Positions 52,169 to 61,175 are shown, numbered from the stretch's first letter. The stretch: 64,000 nt of DNA from an uncultured Lachnospiraceae bacterium (GCA_944380315.1 CALWHG010000007.1:1-64000); one strand, 5' to 3'. The notes: generated from the sequence alone by a model not told the origin. Translations and numbers: made by a program.

Positions 52169-52699
52169 TTATGACTGAACTGTAGGATCTTTGAATGTCG
52201 CTGTCTGCCAGTTATCTGCAGACGTAGCAGTTCCTTCAACTGGATCACCGACTGCACGGAAATTTCCTGAGTAGATCAGTGCATCCGTTCCATCGCCGGT
52301 GGTGTCAGGTATAACTGCATAGGTGCGTTTCCTGGCGATCTTTTCCCCTGAAGTTTCTGCGTCAGCAAAGAGATCGACTGTAAGGATGTCTATGTGGGTC
52401 TCAGACCCTTTGAATTCCTTATCCGTGATCTCTGCGATCTTTTCATGAACTATGAATGGACTGTGTCGATCAAAACTATAAGCTATCTGTGTAGCATATC
52501 CTGTTACATCAGACCGTTCAGTGTCTTCGTCTACATATTTTCTGGAATACTCAGTCGGAGATTTACTTTCTGACATAGATGTAAATCCCTGCATCCTGAC
52601 GAATTTGGGAGTCTCAGCGTTCTCGACATTCATGAATGAAACTCTCTTAGATCTCGAGATCAGCTTTGCATCTTTCATATTATCTGTGTTTGTTGCCAT
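52169..52699 (-). CDS. Major tail tube protein
   Basis: 176-aa tube protein. Start set at the ATG after AGGAG; upstream frame is not coding. KSPTEYSRKYVDEDTERSD, TQIAYSFDRHSPF and DILTVDLFADAETSG fit the family, and the C-terminus NFRAVGDPVEGTAT is typical (this phrase appears often in such tail proteins). Most abundant tail component; stacks as hexameric rings. Confidence 0.88.
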   Translation of the reverse strand: MATNTDNMKDAKLISRSKRVSFMNVENAETPKFVRMQGFTSMSESKSPTEYSRKYVDEDTERSDVTGYATQIAYSFDRHSPFIVHEKIAEITDKEFKGSETHIDILTVDLFADAETSGEKIARKRTYAVIPDTTGDGTDALIYSGNFRAVGDPVEGTATSADNWQTATFKDPTVQS

Positions 52700-52709
52700 T
52701 TTTTTTCTC

Positions 52710-53129
52710 CTATTCATATAAAAGACGCAGTTGAACCTGATATTTTGCCAGGTCAGAGTCTGCGTCAAATAGATATCCACTGCTTGTTACTGTATTTCCG
52801 ATAGCTATGTACCCTTCAAGCTTAGGAAGATCTCCAGCATCGGCCTGTTGCTCCACCCATTCAGATAAACGTTGATAGAAAAATGAATTATCTATCATAG
52901 TCCTAGTGTCACCGTCATAAGCTGCCTTGGAAGTAAAAGCATACTCAAGCTGATATATCTTTCCTCCATCAACATATCGGCGGTATACCGGGTCAGACGG
53001 AAGCGGGTCCAGGCTGTATGAAGGGTCATTAGGGAGAAAATCAACTCCAAATTTACCATCCTTTAGATATGGACACTTCAGGAAGTAATCTCGAAGAGCT
53101 CCTATGATCGAGTTATTGAGATCTGACAT
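52710..53129 (-). CDS. Tail terminator / minor capsid 3-like protein
   Basis: 139-aa protein that probably caps the tail tube and joins it to the head. GALRDYFLKCPYLKDGKFGVDF and FFYQRLSEWVEQQADAGDLP follow the family pattern (sometimes misnamed chloramphenicol resistance protein). First piece shortened: LRDYFLKCPYLKDGKF. It overlaps the preceding gene by 17 bp. Confidence 0.78.
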   Translation of the reverse strand: MSDLNNSIIGALRDYFLKCPYLKDGKFGVDFLPNDPSYSLDPLPSDPVYRRYVDGGKIYQLEYAFTSKAAYDGDTRTMIDNSFFYQRLSEWVEQQADAGDLPKLEGYIAIGNTVTSSGYLFDADSDLAKYQVQLRLLYE

Positions 53130-53520
53130 ATATTGCAGCCCCTTTCCTGATAATTTCTTTCTTGGAAGCCTTCATACGTTCAAACCAAAGCTTTCCTCTA
53201 TTACCGCCACTTTTACCGGCATTTTCATAGTACTGTCTACGGGCATAGGGAGCGAGATAATTAAGTTCTCCGCTACCTATGACAGTACCAAGCTGTCCGG
53301 ACTTTATAAGATACCCAGTCCTTCGAGGGGTGAGAGGATCACAGTATCTAAGGCATTCAGAGTCAACAAATTCCTGAGCCTTGCCGAATCCCTGAGAGAT
53401 CTGAGGCCCAAAACCGGGATTCCATTCAAGCTTAGCGGATATTTTCCCTGAACCGGACTTCTGTTGATATAGAGTCCCTCTTGGAGTAGATATCTGGAAC
53501 ACTCGTTTTCCTTGAGCCAT
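53113..53520 (-). CDS. Minor capsid 2 / HK97-gp10-like connector
   Basis: 135-aa protein; start placed at the ATG 6 nt after AGGAGG. SECLRYCDPLTPRRTGYLIKS and YAPYARRQYYENA-like (LAPYARRQYYENAGKSGG) fit the gp10-type tail completion fold. Basic, as usual for head-tail joining proteins. Overlaps the neighbours at both ends. Confidence 0.8.
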   Translation of the reverse strand: MAQGKRVFQISTPRGTLYQQKSGSGKISAKLEWNPGFGPQISQGFGKAQEFVDSECLRYCDPLTPRRTGYLIKSGQLGTVIGSGELNYLAPYARRQYYENAGKSGGNRGKLWFERMKASKKEIIRKGAAIYVRSQ

Positions 53521-53918
53521 CAAGCACCTCCTATCCGCCAATGAGGCAGTCCACCAAAACGATTATCACTCCATGAGTTGATCCGGAATGCCTGCACTTT
53601 CCATTTTTTCAGATCTGAAGGCCTCTCAATATCCTGATCAAGGATTCCTTTTGCGACATGGTCATCAGCCTGTATCGTCCAAGTTCCTTCTTTCCCGGTA
53701 TATTCCCAGGGAGAGACAAACGTCGCTCCACCAGTATCGGCATTGGCTGGGATACGGACCTTAAAAACATCAGCGGCATTGAGTCCATCAGAATCAATGG
53801 ACACCTTGTTATCAACATAAAACCATACTCCTTTGATTACAGTCCTATGGTAGCGTTCAAGACGCGTAACTGGATCTACATAGGAATTATAAATAGTCAC
53901 ATCCGCATTTGTAGTCAT
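53520..53918 (-). CDS. Head-tail joining protein (minor capsid 1-like)
   Basis: 132-aa beta-rich protein with YHRTVIKGVWFYVDNKVS and a central GTWTIQADDHVAKGI block, ending WKVQAFRINSWSDNRFGG. This pattern matches minor capsid 1 type stoppers. Overlaps the adaptor gene upstream by 32 bp. Confidence 0.78.
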   Translation of the reverse strand: MTTNADVTIYNSYVDPVTRLERYHRTVIKGVWFYVDNKVSIDSDGLNAADVFKVRIPANADTGGATFVSPWEYTGKEGTWTIQADDHVAKGILDQDIERPSDLKKWKVQAFRINSWSDNRFGGLPHWRIGGA

Positions 53919-54324
53919 AGCAGCATCCCACCTTTCTGTTTAGAAGACCAGTGGAAAGCAGATACATATAGGCAGCATCATATACCTTTTTGCGAAGAAA
54001 AGAGTCTTCCGTTTCTCCATCTACTTGTTCTATGGCATAAGTTACTGCATACCCATCATTTGTTTCGCTTTTTATAGCAGCTCCTGATCCTCCACTGACC
54101 ATCCTTGAATCCTTTTGAATAAGCTGATAAGCTACAGCATCAATGGCAGCACATATGGCAAGCTGCAGCCCAGAGATCTTATTTGCTGTGTCATCAAGGA
54201 CAGAAGCCTTAAATGAAAGATAATACCGGATGTATGCTTCTGCTCTTGGTTCATACTTATTGAAGCTGTTCTGATCCAATGTCCCATGATATACATCACT
54301 ATAGAATCTATAATCAACATACAT
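53887..54324 (-). CDS. Head-tail connector / adaptor protein
   Basis: 145-aa helical adaptor. ATG start 8 nt after AGGAGG; the GTG 9 bp upstream is inside that site. YEPRAEAYIRYYLSFKA and QLAICAAIDAVAYQL resemble gp6-type connectors, and the C-terminus is Cys-rich (VGCCYDYKCGCDYL), which is unusual and could bind metal. Confidence 0.75.
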   Translation of the reverse strand: MYVDYRFYSDVYHGTLDQNSFNKYEPRAEAYIRYYLSFKASVLDDTANKISGLQLAICAAIDAVAYQLIQKDSRMVSGGSGAAIKSETNDGYAVTYAIEQVDGETEDSFLRKKVYDAAYMYLLSTGLLNRKVGCCYDYKCGCDYL

Positions 54325-54337
54325 CCGGATCACCTCC

Positions 54338-54685
54338 TTAAGATGAAGCTAAAACGCCGGAAGCCCTGAGAGAGGAGAGAAGTGCATTGATAGCTGCTTT
54401 ATTGGCATTTGCCAATGTGACTGTACTCTGAGCTACGGTCTGATCATATGCCGCCCCAGCTGCAGTTCCATCTGAGGTGGAAACGTCTGGAACTGCAGTA
54501 CCGAGCTTCACTCCTCCAAGAGAGTCAGCGTCAGCAGCGGGAAGGACGTATGAACCTCCCCCACCTTCCCAGTTGTCAGCCATATACTGGATTACATCGG
54601 CGATCTGATTTTCAGTGATATCTTCAGGCTCGCCGCTGCCTGCCATGGCAACGGCGAGATTCTTTAAAGCCTGAACTATGGTCAT
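54338..54685 (-). CDS. Head fibre protein
   Basis: 115-aa protein with a helical start (TIVQALKNLAVAMAGSGEP), a Gly hinge and YVLPAADADSLGGVKLG, the repeat-like motif of phage head fibres. Located directly after the capsid gene. Likely decorates the capsid surface; dispensable in other phages. Confidence 0.78.
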   Translation of the reverse strand: MTIVQALKNLAVAMAGSGEPEDITENQIADVIQYMADNWEGGGGSYVLPAADADSLGGVKLGTAVPDVSTSDGTAAGAAYDQTVAQSTVTLANANKAAINALLSSLRASGVLASS

Positions 54686-54697
54686 AGTGACACCTCC

Positions 54698-55672
54698 TTA
54701 TGCTGCAGCTTTGAGCACTGCAAACGGGCAGCGATTAGTCTTTGAAGGCTGAAGGGCATTGATGGGATTAGGAATCTCCCAGCCAAGCCTCATGACTGCT
54801 CTGAGAGCTACCATATCGTTCTGCATCAGGTTATAAGCTATGCTACCATCAGTATTCTGAACTACGCCTTCCGTGAAAAGCTTGAAGGTTATATCCTGAC
54901 GTATAGAATATACCAGCTGATTGAAATCACCTGATATCATAAGAGCCTTGGATTTGTCCCAGGCTCCGTTGTTGGGGAAGTTCATGGGAGAGCCATCAAG
55001 GGAGTAGGTAGTACCATTCTGCATATCAGACTTGAATATGGGCTGACCTACATCATCTCTGAGTCCACGAAGCTTTGCTCTCATGGAAATATCAGCCATG
55101 TGACCATTAACAAAGTATCCACTGCCTTCTACTTTGGCGATCACTCCGTTTTCGCCCATGATATCAGCATAAAGATCACCTGTAATAGTCACCACTGAAT
55201 TTGCGGAAGTAGCGGTAGATACTATGCCATTTCTCCATGAGGTAGGCTTGTTTACATCGAACAGGATGGCACCGTCGATGACTTTGCCAAATGCTTCCTG
55301 GACTCTGGGCCGTACCTCACCCCAGATGTCGTAATCTGAGTCATCAAGAACAGACTCGGGAATAGGAACGATAACAGCTATCTCTTCAGCCGTTATGATC
55401 TTTTTGTCCCAGGCCTGCTTAGTGGTCTTTTTATCCCCATTGTCACCGTTTACAAAGTATGCTATGGGCAGCATATCAAGGACAGGCATTCTGTATGTCT
55501 TACTTGACATATTAGGAAGCTTGCGTCCCCGAGACAATACAGCTGAAGCTGCTATAGCTCCCTGGATTATCTCCCTTGCATTTTCTTCAGGGATAAGAGA
55601 CTCAGCCCCTGTCCTGTCTATGATCTGCGCATCATCAGCAAAAAGCTGTAGATCAAATACTAAATACAACAT
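54698..55672 (-). CDS. Major capsid protein (HK97 fold)
   Basis: 324-aa capsid protein; start chosen at the ATG after AAGGAGG. It begins MLYLVFDLQLFADD, a Prp-type cleavage motif shared with the scaffold. Further typical segments: MPVLDMLPIAYFVNGD, KKIITAEEIAVIVPIPESV, DDSDYDIWGEVRPRV and the C-terminal MVALRAVMRLGWEIPNP. N-terminal processing by the phage protease at 56.4 kb is inferred. Confidence 0.92.
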   Translation of the reverse strand: MLYLVFDLQLFADDAQIIDRTGAESLIPEENAREIIQGAIAASAVLSRGRKLPNMSSKTYRMPVLDMLPIAYFVNGDNGDKKTTKQAWDKKIITAEEIAVIVPIPESVLDDSDYDIWGEVRPRVQEAFGKVIDGAILFDVNKPTSWRNGIVSTATSANSVVTITGDLYADIMGENGVIAKVEGSGYFVNGHMADISMRAKLRGLRDDVGQPIFKSDMQNGTTYSLDGSPMNFPNNGAWDKSKALMISGDFNQLVYSIRQDITFKLFTEGVVQNTDGSIAYNLMQNDMVALRAVMRLGWEIPNPINALQPSKTNRCPFAVLKAAA

Positions 55673-55682
55673 TATTTCCTCC

Positions 55683-56258
55683 TTATCTTCTGGCTGCCGC
55701 ACGGATCCTGGAATTGATATCTCCATTACCGCGGTCAGCGTCCTGATCATTGCCTGATACAGAAGAATTAACTACCCGGTATCCTGCTCCTGTGAACTTT
55801 GGATTTTCTTTAAGCCATTTTTCTGCAGCTTTTTCAAAAGAGGTCTTATCATCTACGAGACTCTTGACTTTAAAAGCTACATAATCGAGATCATTGGACT
55901 TCACTCCTTTTTTGAGCAGAAGATCCATGTTGTCTCTTTCCTTAAGCTTTTCCAGGGCCTCATCACGTTCCTTTGTGATCCTAGCTATATCAGGCTGACT
56001 CTGTTGTTTCTTAAGCTTATAGTCATTTATGGCAGTAGTGATCTCATCCTCATCCATCCCCTGCTTACGGAAGAAATCTGCCAGAGCAGATCTGCTTGCA
56101 CGTTCAGCCCTGGAAGATGCTATCTCCTCTAACTGCTCATATGTGTACCCGGCATTTCCTCCATGGCCGCCGTTGCCACCTTTTTTCTCACTACCGCCCA
56201 CTGGTTCGCCACCGGGCTCATCAGCAAAAAGCTGTAGATCGAAATAGTATTTCCTCAT
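55683..56258 (-). CDS. Capsid scaffolding protein
   Basis: 191-aa scaffold of the DUF4355 type. N-terminus MRKYYFDLQLFADEPGG is a Prp-type motif. A Gly-rich stretch, YTYEQLEEIASSRAERASR, a coiled coil with ITKERDEALEKLKERDN and a basic tail follow. Guides prohead assembly and is then lost. GGAGG precedes the ATG. Confidence 0.88.
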   Translation of the reverse strand: MRKYYFDLQLFADEPGGEPVGGSEKKGGNGGHGGNAGYTYEQLEEIASSRAERASRSALADFFRKQGMDEDEITTAINDYKLKKQQSQPDIARITKERDEALEKLKERDNMDLLLKKGVKSNDLDYVAFKVKSLVDDKTSFEKAAEKWLKENPKFTGAGYRVVNSSVSGNDQDADRGNGDINSRIRAAARR

Positions 56259-56323
56259 ACTTTACCTCCGTATTATTACCCCGACGGGCACCCGAGCTTT
56301 TTAAGCCTTCACGTTTTGGGCAT

Positions 56324-56348
56324 AATAAAAGCACCCTGCCGGGTGCCA
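56324..56348 (-). terminator. Terminator between the protease and scaffold genes
   Basis: On the - strand GCACCC-GGCA-GGGTGC followed by TTTTATT. It would lower expression of head genes relative to upstream genes unless an antiterminator acts, or mark a new promoter before the scaffold (none obvious). Confidence 0.8.
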
Positions 56349-56350
56349 AC

Positions 56351-56635
56351 TTAAACATATCTTATGCAGCCATAATGTTGGCTGATCTCACATATACCAA
56401 GGAACCAGGTATCTATAAGAGCCCTGCCTATTTCATTCATATGCTGCCATTCAATGACCATGTTCCCCTTTGTCTGACTTCCTGTGAGCTCCATACAGGC
56501 GATTTCCTGAAGCCCCCTGACAAGTGTAAGGGTGAGAGCCGAAACGCCTGCACAGGCCACGTCAGAGCCTGCAGGGGCTATCCCTGCATGGCCAGTCAAT
56601 GATATTTGATTATTCCTGACTTTAACATTGATCAT
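56351..56635 (-). CDS. Phage-encoded Prp-like cysteine protease
   Basis: 94-aa homologue of the ribosomal-processing cysteine protease Prp. The family core is clear: MINVKVRNNQISLTGHAG with catalytic His, and SDVACAGVSALTLTLVRGL with catalytic Cys. Host Prp cleaves the N-terminal NLQFFA extension of ribosomal protein L27, and staphylococcal phages use it on capsid proteins. Here the gene sits directly before scaffold and capsid genes that both begin with FDLQLFAD. Start taken where Prp alignments begin; a longer frame from 56,674 crosses a terminator hairpin. No good ribosome site is seen for either start. Confidence 0.8.
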   Translation of the reverse strand: MINVKVRNNQISLTGHAGIAPAGSDVACAGVSALTLTLVRGLQEIACMELTGSQTKGNMVIEWQHMNEIGRALIDTWFLGICEISQHYGCIRYV

Positions 56636-56641
56636 ACGCAC

Positions 56642-56668
56642 AAAAAGACCACTCTCATAAGAGAGTGG
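56642..56668 (-). terminator. Terminator just before the Prp-like gene
   Basis: Perfect 8-bp stem CCACTCTC / GAGAGTGG with TTAT loop, followed on the - strand by TCTTTTTG. It ends 6 bp before the chosen protease start. Confidence 0.85.
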
Positions 56669-56670
56669 TT

Positions 56671-56874
56671 TCATTCTTCAATCATTTCCCATTTCCCTGT
56701 ACCAGTGCTTCCATCTAGAGGCCCTGGATCTGTTTTAGAATAAAGGTAATCCTCGCCTTCATCGTCTATTACACGATAAAAACCGCATTCTTCACCGATG
56801 ATCTCATATATTTTGCCATTCGTTAGACCACCCGTCACAGGATAAAACGTCGGTCCTACATATCGAGCCTTCAC
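56671..56874 (-). CDS. Small phage protein with SH3-like pattern
   Basis: 67-aa protein, MKARYVGPTFYPVTGGLTNG then KIYEIIGEECGFYRVIDDEG. The alternation of beta strands and glycine turns suggests an SH3-like barrel. First residues overlap the minor head gene by 4 bp. Such proteins are frequent near head genes of clostridial phages; role unknown. Confidence 0.75.
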   Translation of the reverse strand: MKARYVGPTFYPVTGGLTNGKIYEIIGEECGFYRVIDDEGEDYLYSKTDPGPLDGSTGTGKWEMIEE

Positions 56875-58367
56875 TTTCTTTCCCTCACTGCTTTTATCTT
56901 GGTTTCATACATCTTTTCATTTGATCTTTGAACCCAGTGAATATCAAAGATGTATTTATCACTTGTGATCTTGCCTACACACTTGCTCCATTCAGAAGGT
57001 GTGCCTCCAAAATTATCAGCACATTCAGAAGCTTTACGAAATTCTACCTTAGATCCTTTTCCAGCTATCACCTTAGCATTGGTGATCTCGGCACCTTTAG
57101 GTATAAATCCCGTATCGCCATTATACATAAAGCGAAGAGCTCTTGGCAAGGTTTTGGAATTGGTTTTTCCGAGGGTACCACTTAACCATTTCTGATAAGT
57201 TGCTTTACTGGGAGCGATGCGTCCTTCAAGGTCATAATAGACTCGTTCCATCTGAGTCTGAAGGCCCATATGCTTTGAAAACGCCTTATACTCATCGATC
57301 TTATACTGATACTTGCATTTTTCTATGGTAACATCATCCGGATCAGCATCTGCCTCCTGCAGCAGCCTGACTTTCTGACGCTGGGCTCGCATGGCGGTTT
57401 CCATCTGCCTCTGTTTTTGAGTTGCCTCATATACAGTATAGCCCTTGCCATTCCATTCGGTACGCATGTTTTCTTTTCGATTTTGCTCTGCAAGCCATTT
57501 ATCAGTATAATTTCTTTCGGATATGCCCTTAATAAAAGGGTAGTATGTGTGATAACAGTTCCAGCCAAGCAGGCCGGGCCCTGTACCTAAGCCACATACA
57601 TCTACGAGCTGTTGTTTGCTCCATACTTTCCCTTGCCAGGGCTGATGGGATGGCCTGGCGCCCATATGCCAGTCTACCTCATAATACTCAGTGCCCAGCA
57701 TCTGACCATTCGCATCGGATACTTGACTGGTGAGCTGAGACAGTCCTGTCAGTATAGCTCGCCTGGCGGCTACATCGCAGCGGTTAGTATGGCCTGAAGC
57801 ATAATCAACGGTACGAAGTCCACTGTTTGTCATCTGAGACACGACTCTGCGTATCACCGAATTATAATCAAAAGCACCTGAAGCTATCTCAGCAATGGCG
57901 TTGTCTAAGTATTGGTTATAATATTCGGAGATAGGAGAGAAGACCAGTGATCCGTCCCCTGACTTTACTTTGAATCCCAAAGATTTTGAGATATTAAAGA
58001 GCTCCTCATTTGACTGATTGATCAGCGCTTCAGTAAGTTGCTGCAGTTCAGGGTTCTGTTCATATGGTATAAATTCCTGATTGACCTTTTCATAAAGCTC
58101 CTTTGACCTGGTATACTCCTTTTCGATTACCTCATCATATAGTTCGAAAGTGTCCGGGTAATCGCCCAGGGTATCAAGGATGATCTTTTCAACATCAGCA
58201 GTACTGTTGCCAAGGACCATAAAACGATTAAGCTGCCAGTCGGCTGTGGATGTAATATTTCGAGACTTCTTGATCCTTCTGACAACATCTTCCATGATGC
58301 GGTTTTCAAGCTGCCTGTATTTCTCTTCAACTCCAACCGCAAGTTTACTGGTGTAGGATCTATCCAC
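56871..58367 (-). CDS. Phage minor head protein with possible C-terminal nuclease domain
   Basis: 498-aa protein of the minor capsid 2 type (Phage_min_cap2): GLRTVDYASGHTNRCDVAAR, WHMGARPSHQPWQGKVWS and GPGLLGWNCYHTYYPF are diagnostic. The C-terminal 75 residues (ITNAKVIAGKGSKVEFR, DKYIFDIHWVQRSNEKM) do not belong to that domain and resemble the small BECR-fold nuclease modules often fused to phage head proteins. It may be injected with DNA. Adjacent to the portal, as usual. Confidence 0.85.
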   Translation of the reverse strand: MDRSYTSKLAVGVEEKYRQLENRIMEDVVRRIKKSRNITSTADWQLNRFMVLGNSTADVEKIILDTLGDYPDTFELYDEVIEKEYTRSKELYEKVNQEFIPYEQNPELQQLTEALINQSNEELFNISKSLGFKVKSGDGSLVFSPISEYYNQYLDNAIAEIASGAFDYNSVIRRVVSQMTNSGLRTVDYASGHTNRCDVAARRAILTGLSQLTSQVSDANGQMLGTEYYEVDWHMGARPSHQPWQGKVWSKQQLVDVCGLGTGPGLLGWNCYHTYYPFIKGISERNYTDKWLAEQNRKENMRTEWNGKGYTVYEATQKQRQMETAMRAQRQKVRLLQEADADPDDVTIEKCKYQYKIDEYKAFSKHMGLQTQMERVYYDLEGRIAPSKATYQKWLSGTLGKTNSKTLPRALRFMYNGDTGFIPKGAEITNAKVIAGKGSKVEFRKASECADNFGGTPSEWSKCVGKITSDKYIFDIHWVQRSNEKMYETKIKAVRERK

Positions 58368-59794
58368 TACATGATCACCTCACTGGTCTGCTCAGGAAGC
58401 TTCCCTTTAGCCTGTTCAATTGTTTCCCCATACCACTTGGCTCTGTATTCCTCGCGACTCATGACTCCCATGGCAACTTCCTGACGATCACTTTTACGCT
58501 CAGCATCAGTATCTTCTATGATCGAGTCATCAAAATCTATGGTAATGTCGCAATCTTCTTTGAGATTATTTCCAATGACATTCCCGAGTCTGATGATTAT
58601 TCTCACAAGGTTTTTAAGTACAGCATCCAAAACTATCTCATGTTTTTTCAGAGTCCTGAACATATCGGAATTCTCTGAAATCACCTGAGTGGCAGTAGTA
58701 AGGCTGCCTTTATCGAACCTATATCTATTGGTGCCGAAGCCGAGCCTAAATGACAGGTAATTAAGTTCATCATTGATAGCTTTGCTATGCTCATCTACTC
58801 GGAGATCCATGTTAGACTCTTTGATAGGCTCCTTATCAAACTGCCTGCTGTAATCCTCAGGAAGCTGGTAGAAAACTGAGTCATCCGGATCAAATATCGG
58901 ATTTCCGTTTTCTGCAGTCAGCATCTCAGGCGCCACAAATATACGTTTCCGACCAAGGTCGAATTCATTGCTATAAGAGTCATATTTGATGTCTATACTT
59001 TGTAGTATGTCAATGGCATTTGAAAAAAGCGCTATCCCCATAGGGTTACTTTTATCTTCATCGACATTGTTCACTATGTTCAGTTTATCTATGACAAACT
59101 GCGGGACAGGAGACCCTGTCTCCACACGGGGAGCAAGATCTTTGAAAGGCCGTATCTTAGACCACTCACTCGAGGGGATCTCCTCCTCAACGGAAGATTT
59201 GTTTACTCTGAGGATGGTGTTTTCAATAAAGTATGTGCCATCCGGATTTAATCTGTGAAATTCCAATCTGGCATATTTCACATTCTTACAAGTAGTCCAG
59301 AAAACAAATGCGACCTCATTTATGATTCCATTTTCCCAACTGAGAGGAAAAATGTTCTCAGCCGTCACGTAGTTGATCCTGATGCTGCCTCCCCCTGAAG
59401 GATATCCGTCAGTATTTATCTGAAAGTTCTTGATATAGGGAACATAGGCTACAGTCCCACAATATGCTTTCCTTTCCTGATACTCGTTACCAAGCAGAGA
59501 AAAATTATTGCTTTCAAGCACATCAGATACAAATCTTCCTGTGGCTTCATCAGATATTGTTATCTTGACTTTCTCATTAAGAAGAAGGTCAGCAATGTCC
59601 TCACAGACTTTTTTGCCCATTCCCAAGCTACGGCGTTTGCACCATACGTAGCCGCCAGTGCCGCGAAAAACTCGATAACGATGAAAACGTCTGACATTGG
59701 ATACATACCAGCTATGCCATATGTCTATCTGGCGGTAAAATGAAGAATCTATAGTATCATAGCCCTTTTTTGTAAGGTATTTATTGATATTCAT
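58367..59794 (-). CDS. Phage portal protein (SPP1 type)
   Basis: About 475-aa dodecameric DNA gate of the capsid. MNINKYLTKKGYDTIDSSF and DIWHSWYVSNVRRFHRYRV begin the family; CKRRSLGMGKKVCEDIADLL, TAYVPYIKNF-like and FRLGFGTNRYRFDKGSLTTA follow (last shortened: LGFGTNRYRFDKGSLTTA). The frame extends to an ATG at 59,809 that abuts the ribosome site, so the inner ATG was chosen. Overlaps the terminase gene. Confidence 0.9.
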   Translation of the reverse strand: MNINKYLTKKGYDTIDSSFYRQIDIWHSWYVSNVRRFHRYRVFRGTGGYVWCKRRSLGMGKKVCEDIADLLLNEKVKITISDEATGRFVSDVLESNNFSLLGNEYQERKAYCGTVAYVPYIKNFQINTDGYPSGGGSIRINYVTAENIFPLSWENGIINEVAFVFWTTCKNVKYARLEFHRLNPDGTYFIENTILRVNKSSVEEEIPSSEWSKIRPFKDLAPRVETGSPVPQFVIDKLNIVNNVDEDKSNPMGIALFSNAIDILQSIDIKYDSYSNEFDLGRKRIFVAPEMLTAENGNPIFDPDDSVFYQLPEDYSRQFDKEPIKESNMDLRVDEHSKAINDELNYLSFRLGFGTNRYRFDKGSLTTATQVISENSDMFRTLKKHEIVLDAVLKNLVRIIIRLGNVIGNNLKEDCDITIDFDDSIIEDTDAERKSDRQEVAMGVMSREEYRAKWYGETIEQAKGKLPEQTSEVIM

Positions 59795-61175
59795 CTTCGT
59801 CAGGATCATCCTCCTCGTACAATTTGCCCTTATAATCGGGATCCTTTCGTTCCGCCAAAGGCAGGAAACGCTTTATCCTGGACCACATCCCCATAACTAC
59901 ATAACGGATAGCATCCATACAGTGATCGTTTATTTTTACTGGGATCTCTTTCCCGTGTTCTATGCTCTTTTTATCGTATTCGTAGATCCCAAATTCTTCA
60001 ATTGCGTGTTCTTGGGAATAATTAACATGTAACACATCGTATATCAACAAACGCTGTACACGGCTTATCCCGACCGCCACATCATTTTCTGCATCTCGAA
60101 GTACTACCTGGTATTTGCAGGATCGTAACTGCCGACGGACTTCCTCCGCCAATCCAGCAGCAGACGGATCGAGGAATACATAAAAGTAATTACAGCCATA
60201 GGTTTCAGAAAGACCTCCAATAAACTCAATCAAATCTTCTGCGTATTGTGACGGACTCCTTTGAGTTCCGGATTCACGTCCGCTATGATAATACTCATCC
60301 AGTCCCTGAAAGAGCTGATTATACCAATCTATACCAAAAGCCTCAAAGGTAGTGGCATTCTGTTGACCATAATCTCCGCCGATAGCAATGACATTGAAGT
60401 GAGCCTGCTGAGGCGTGTCGACGTGATGACTCTTGGAAAACATGTAGTAGATAGCTTCGTCCACGCCTATAGCTTCACCAAGCCAAACCCATCGATAACG
60501 TCGAGGATCTACCTTAGCCAGTATCTTTGCAGATTCGATCAGATCAGGACCAAGCCACTGAGGAGGTACATCCTGATAGGTAGTGTGTATATGCACACAG
60601 TCAGGACGCCTCTCCATCCTGCGGCACCATTCATTGATGGGTGCATTCGGGTTCTTAGGTGGGTTGTAAAGATAAAGCATCTGGAAACCACCGGTATTGC
60701 CTCTTACGAAAGTAGCCTCTATATTCTGAAGCTCATCCTCACCCTCGCCATCCTCAAAGAACTCTGTGAGCTCATCGAGGACCACCAGCTTGATAGGCTT
60801 ATCCTCATCAATTATTCCCTTGGTATCATCTATGCCATCGGAACCGGAAAAGTATATAGTAGCTCCTGACTTTTTATACCTGATCTCCATGGGAGATTTG
60901 GTGATGCAAAAAGCCGACTTATTGATTTTAAGTCGACTTATGGCCCTGAGCATTTCCTTGTAAACAGTCTTGCGCAGCTTATTATGACGTTTCCTAAGCA
61001 CTACGACTGATCCGGATGAATCACTGACGATCTGATAGACTGAACGGATACCAGCGTATGATGATTTGGTACCAGCACGCCCTGAAGTCAGGATGATGTG
61101 CCGGATCTTCCTGTCATTAAAGACAGGATAGTACTTTGGTATTATGATGTCTGATATCTTAACTTCCGACGTCAT
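59781..61175 (-). CDS. Terminase large subunit
   Basis: 464-aa DNA-packaging motor of the PBSX group. ATPase: LTSGRAGTKSSYAG (Walker A), IKLVVLDELTEFF (Walker B), and YLYNPPKNPNAPINEW. Nuclease: IGGDYGQQNATTF, VFLDPSAAGLAEEV and DHCMDAIRYVVMG supply the metal-binding acids. Cuts concatemers and pumps DNA through the portal. Overlaps terS by 17 bp and portal by 14 bp. Confidence 0.94.
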   Translation of the reverse strand: MTSEVKISDIIIPKYYPVFNDRKIRHIILTSGRAGTKSSYAGIRSVYQIVSDSSGSVVVLRKRHNKLRKTVYKEMLRAISRLKINKSAFCITKSPMEIRYKKSGATIYFSGSDGIDDTKGIIDEDKPIKLVVLDELTEFFEDGEGEDELQNIEATFVRGNTGGFQMLYLYNPPKNPNAPINEWCRRMERRPDCVHIHTTYQDVPPQWLGPDLIESAKILAKVDPRRYRWVWLGEAIGVDEAIYYMFSKSHHVDTPQQAHFNVIAIGGDYGQQNATTFEAFGIDWYNQLFQGLDEYYHSGRESGTQRSPSQYAEDLIEFIGGLSETYGCNYFYVFLDPSAAGLAEEVRRQLRSCKYQVVLRDAENDVAVGISRVQRLLIYDVLHVNYSQEHAIEEFGIYEYDKKSIEHGKEIPVKINDHCMDAIRYVVMGMWSRIKRFLPLAERKDPDYKGKLYEEDDPDEDEYQ

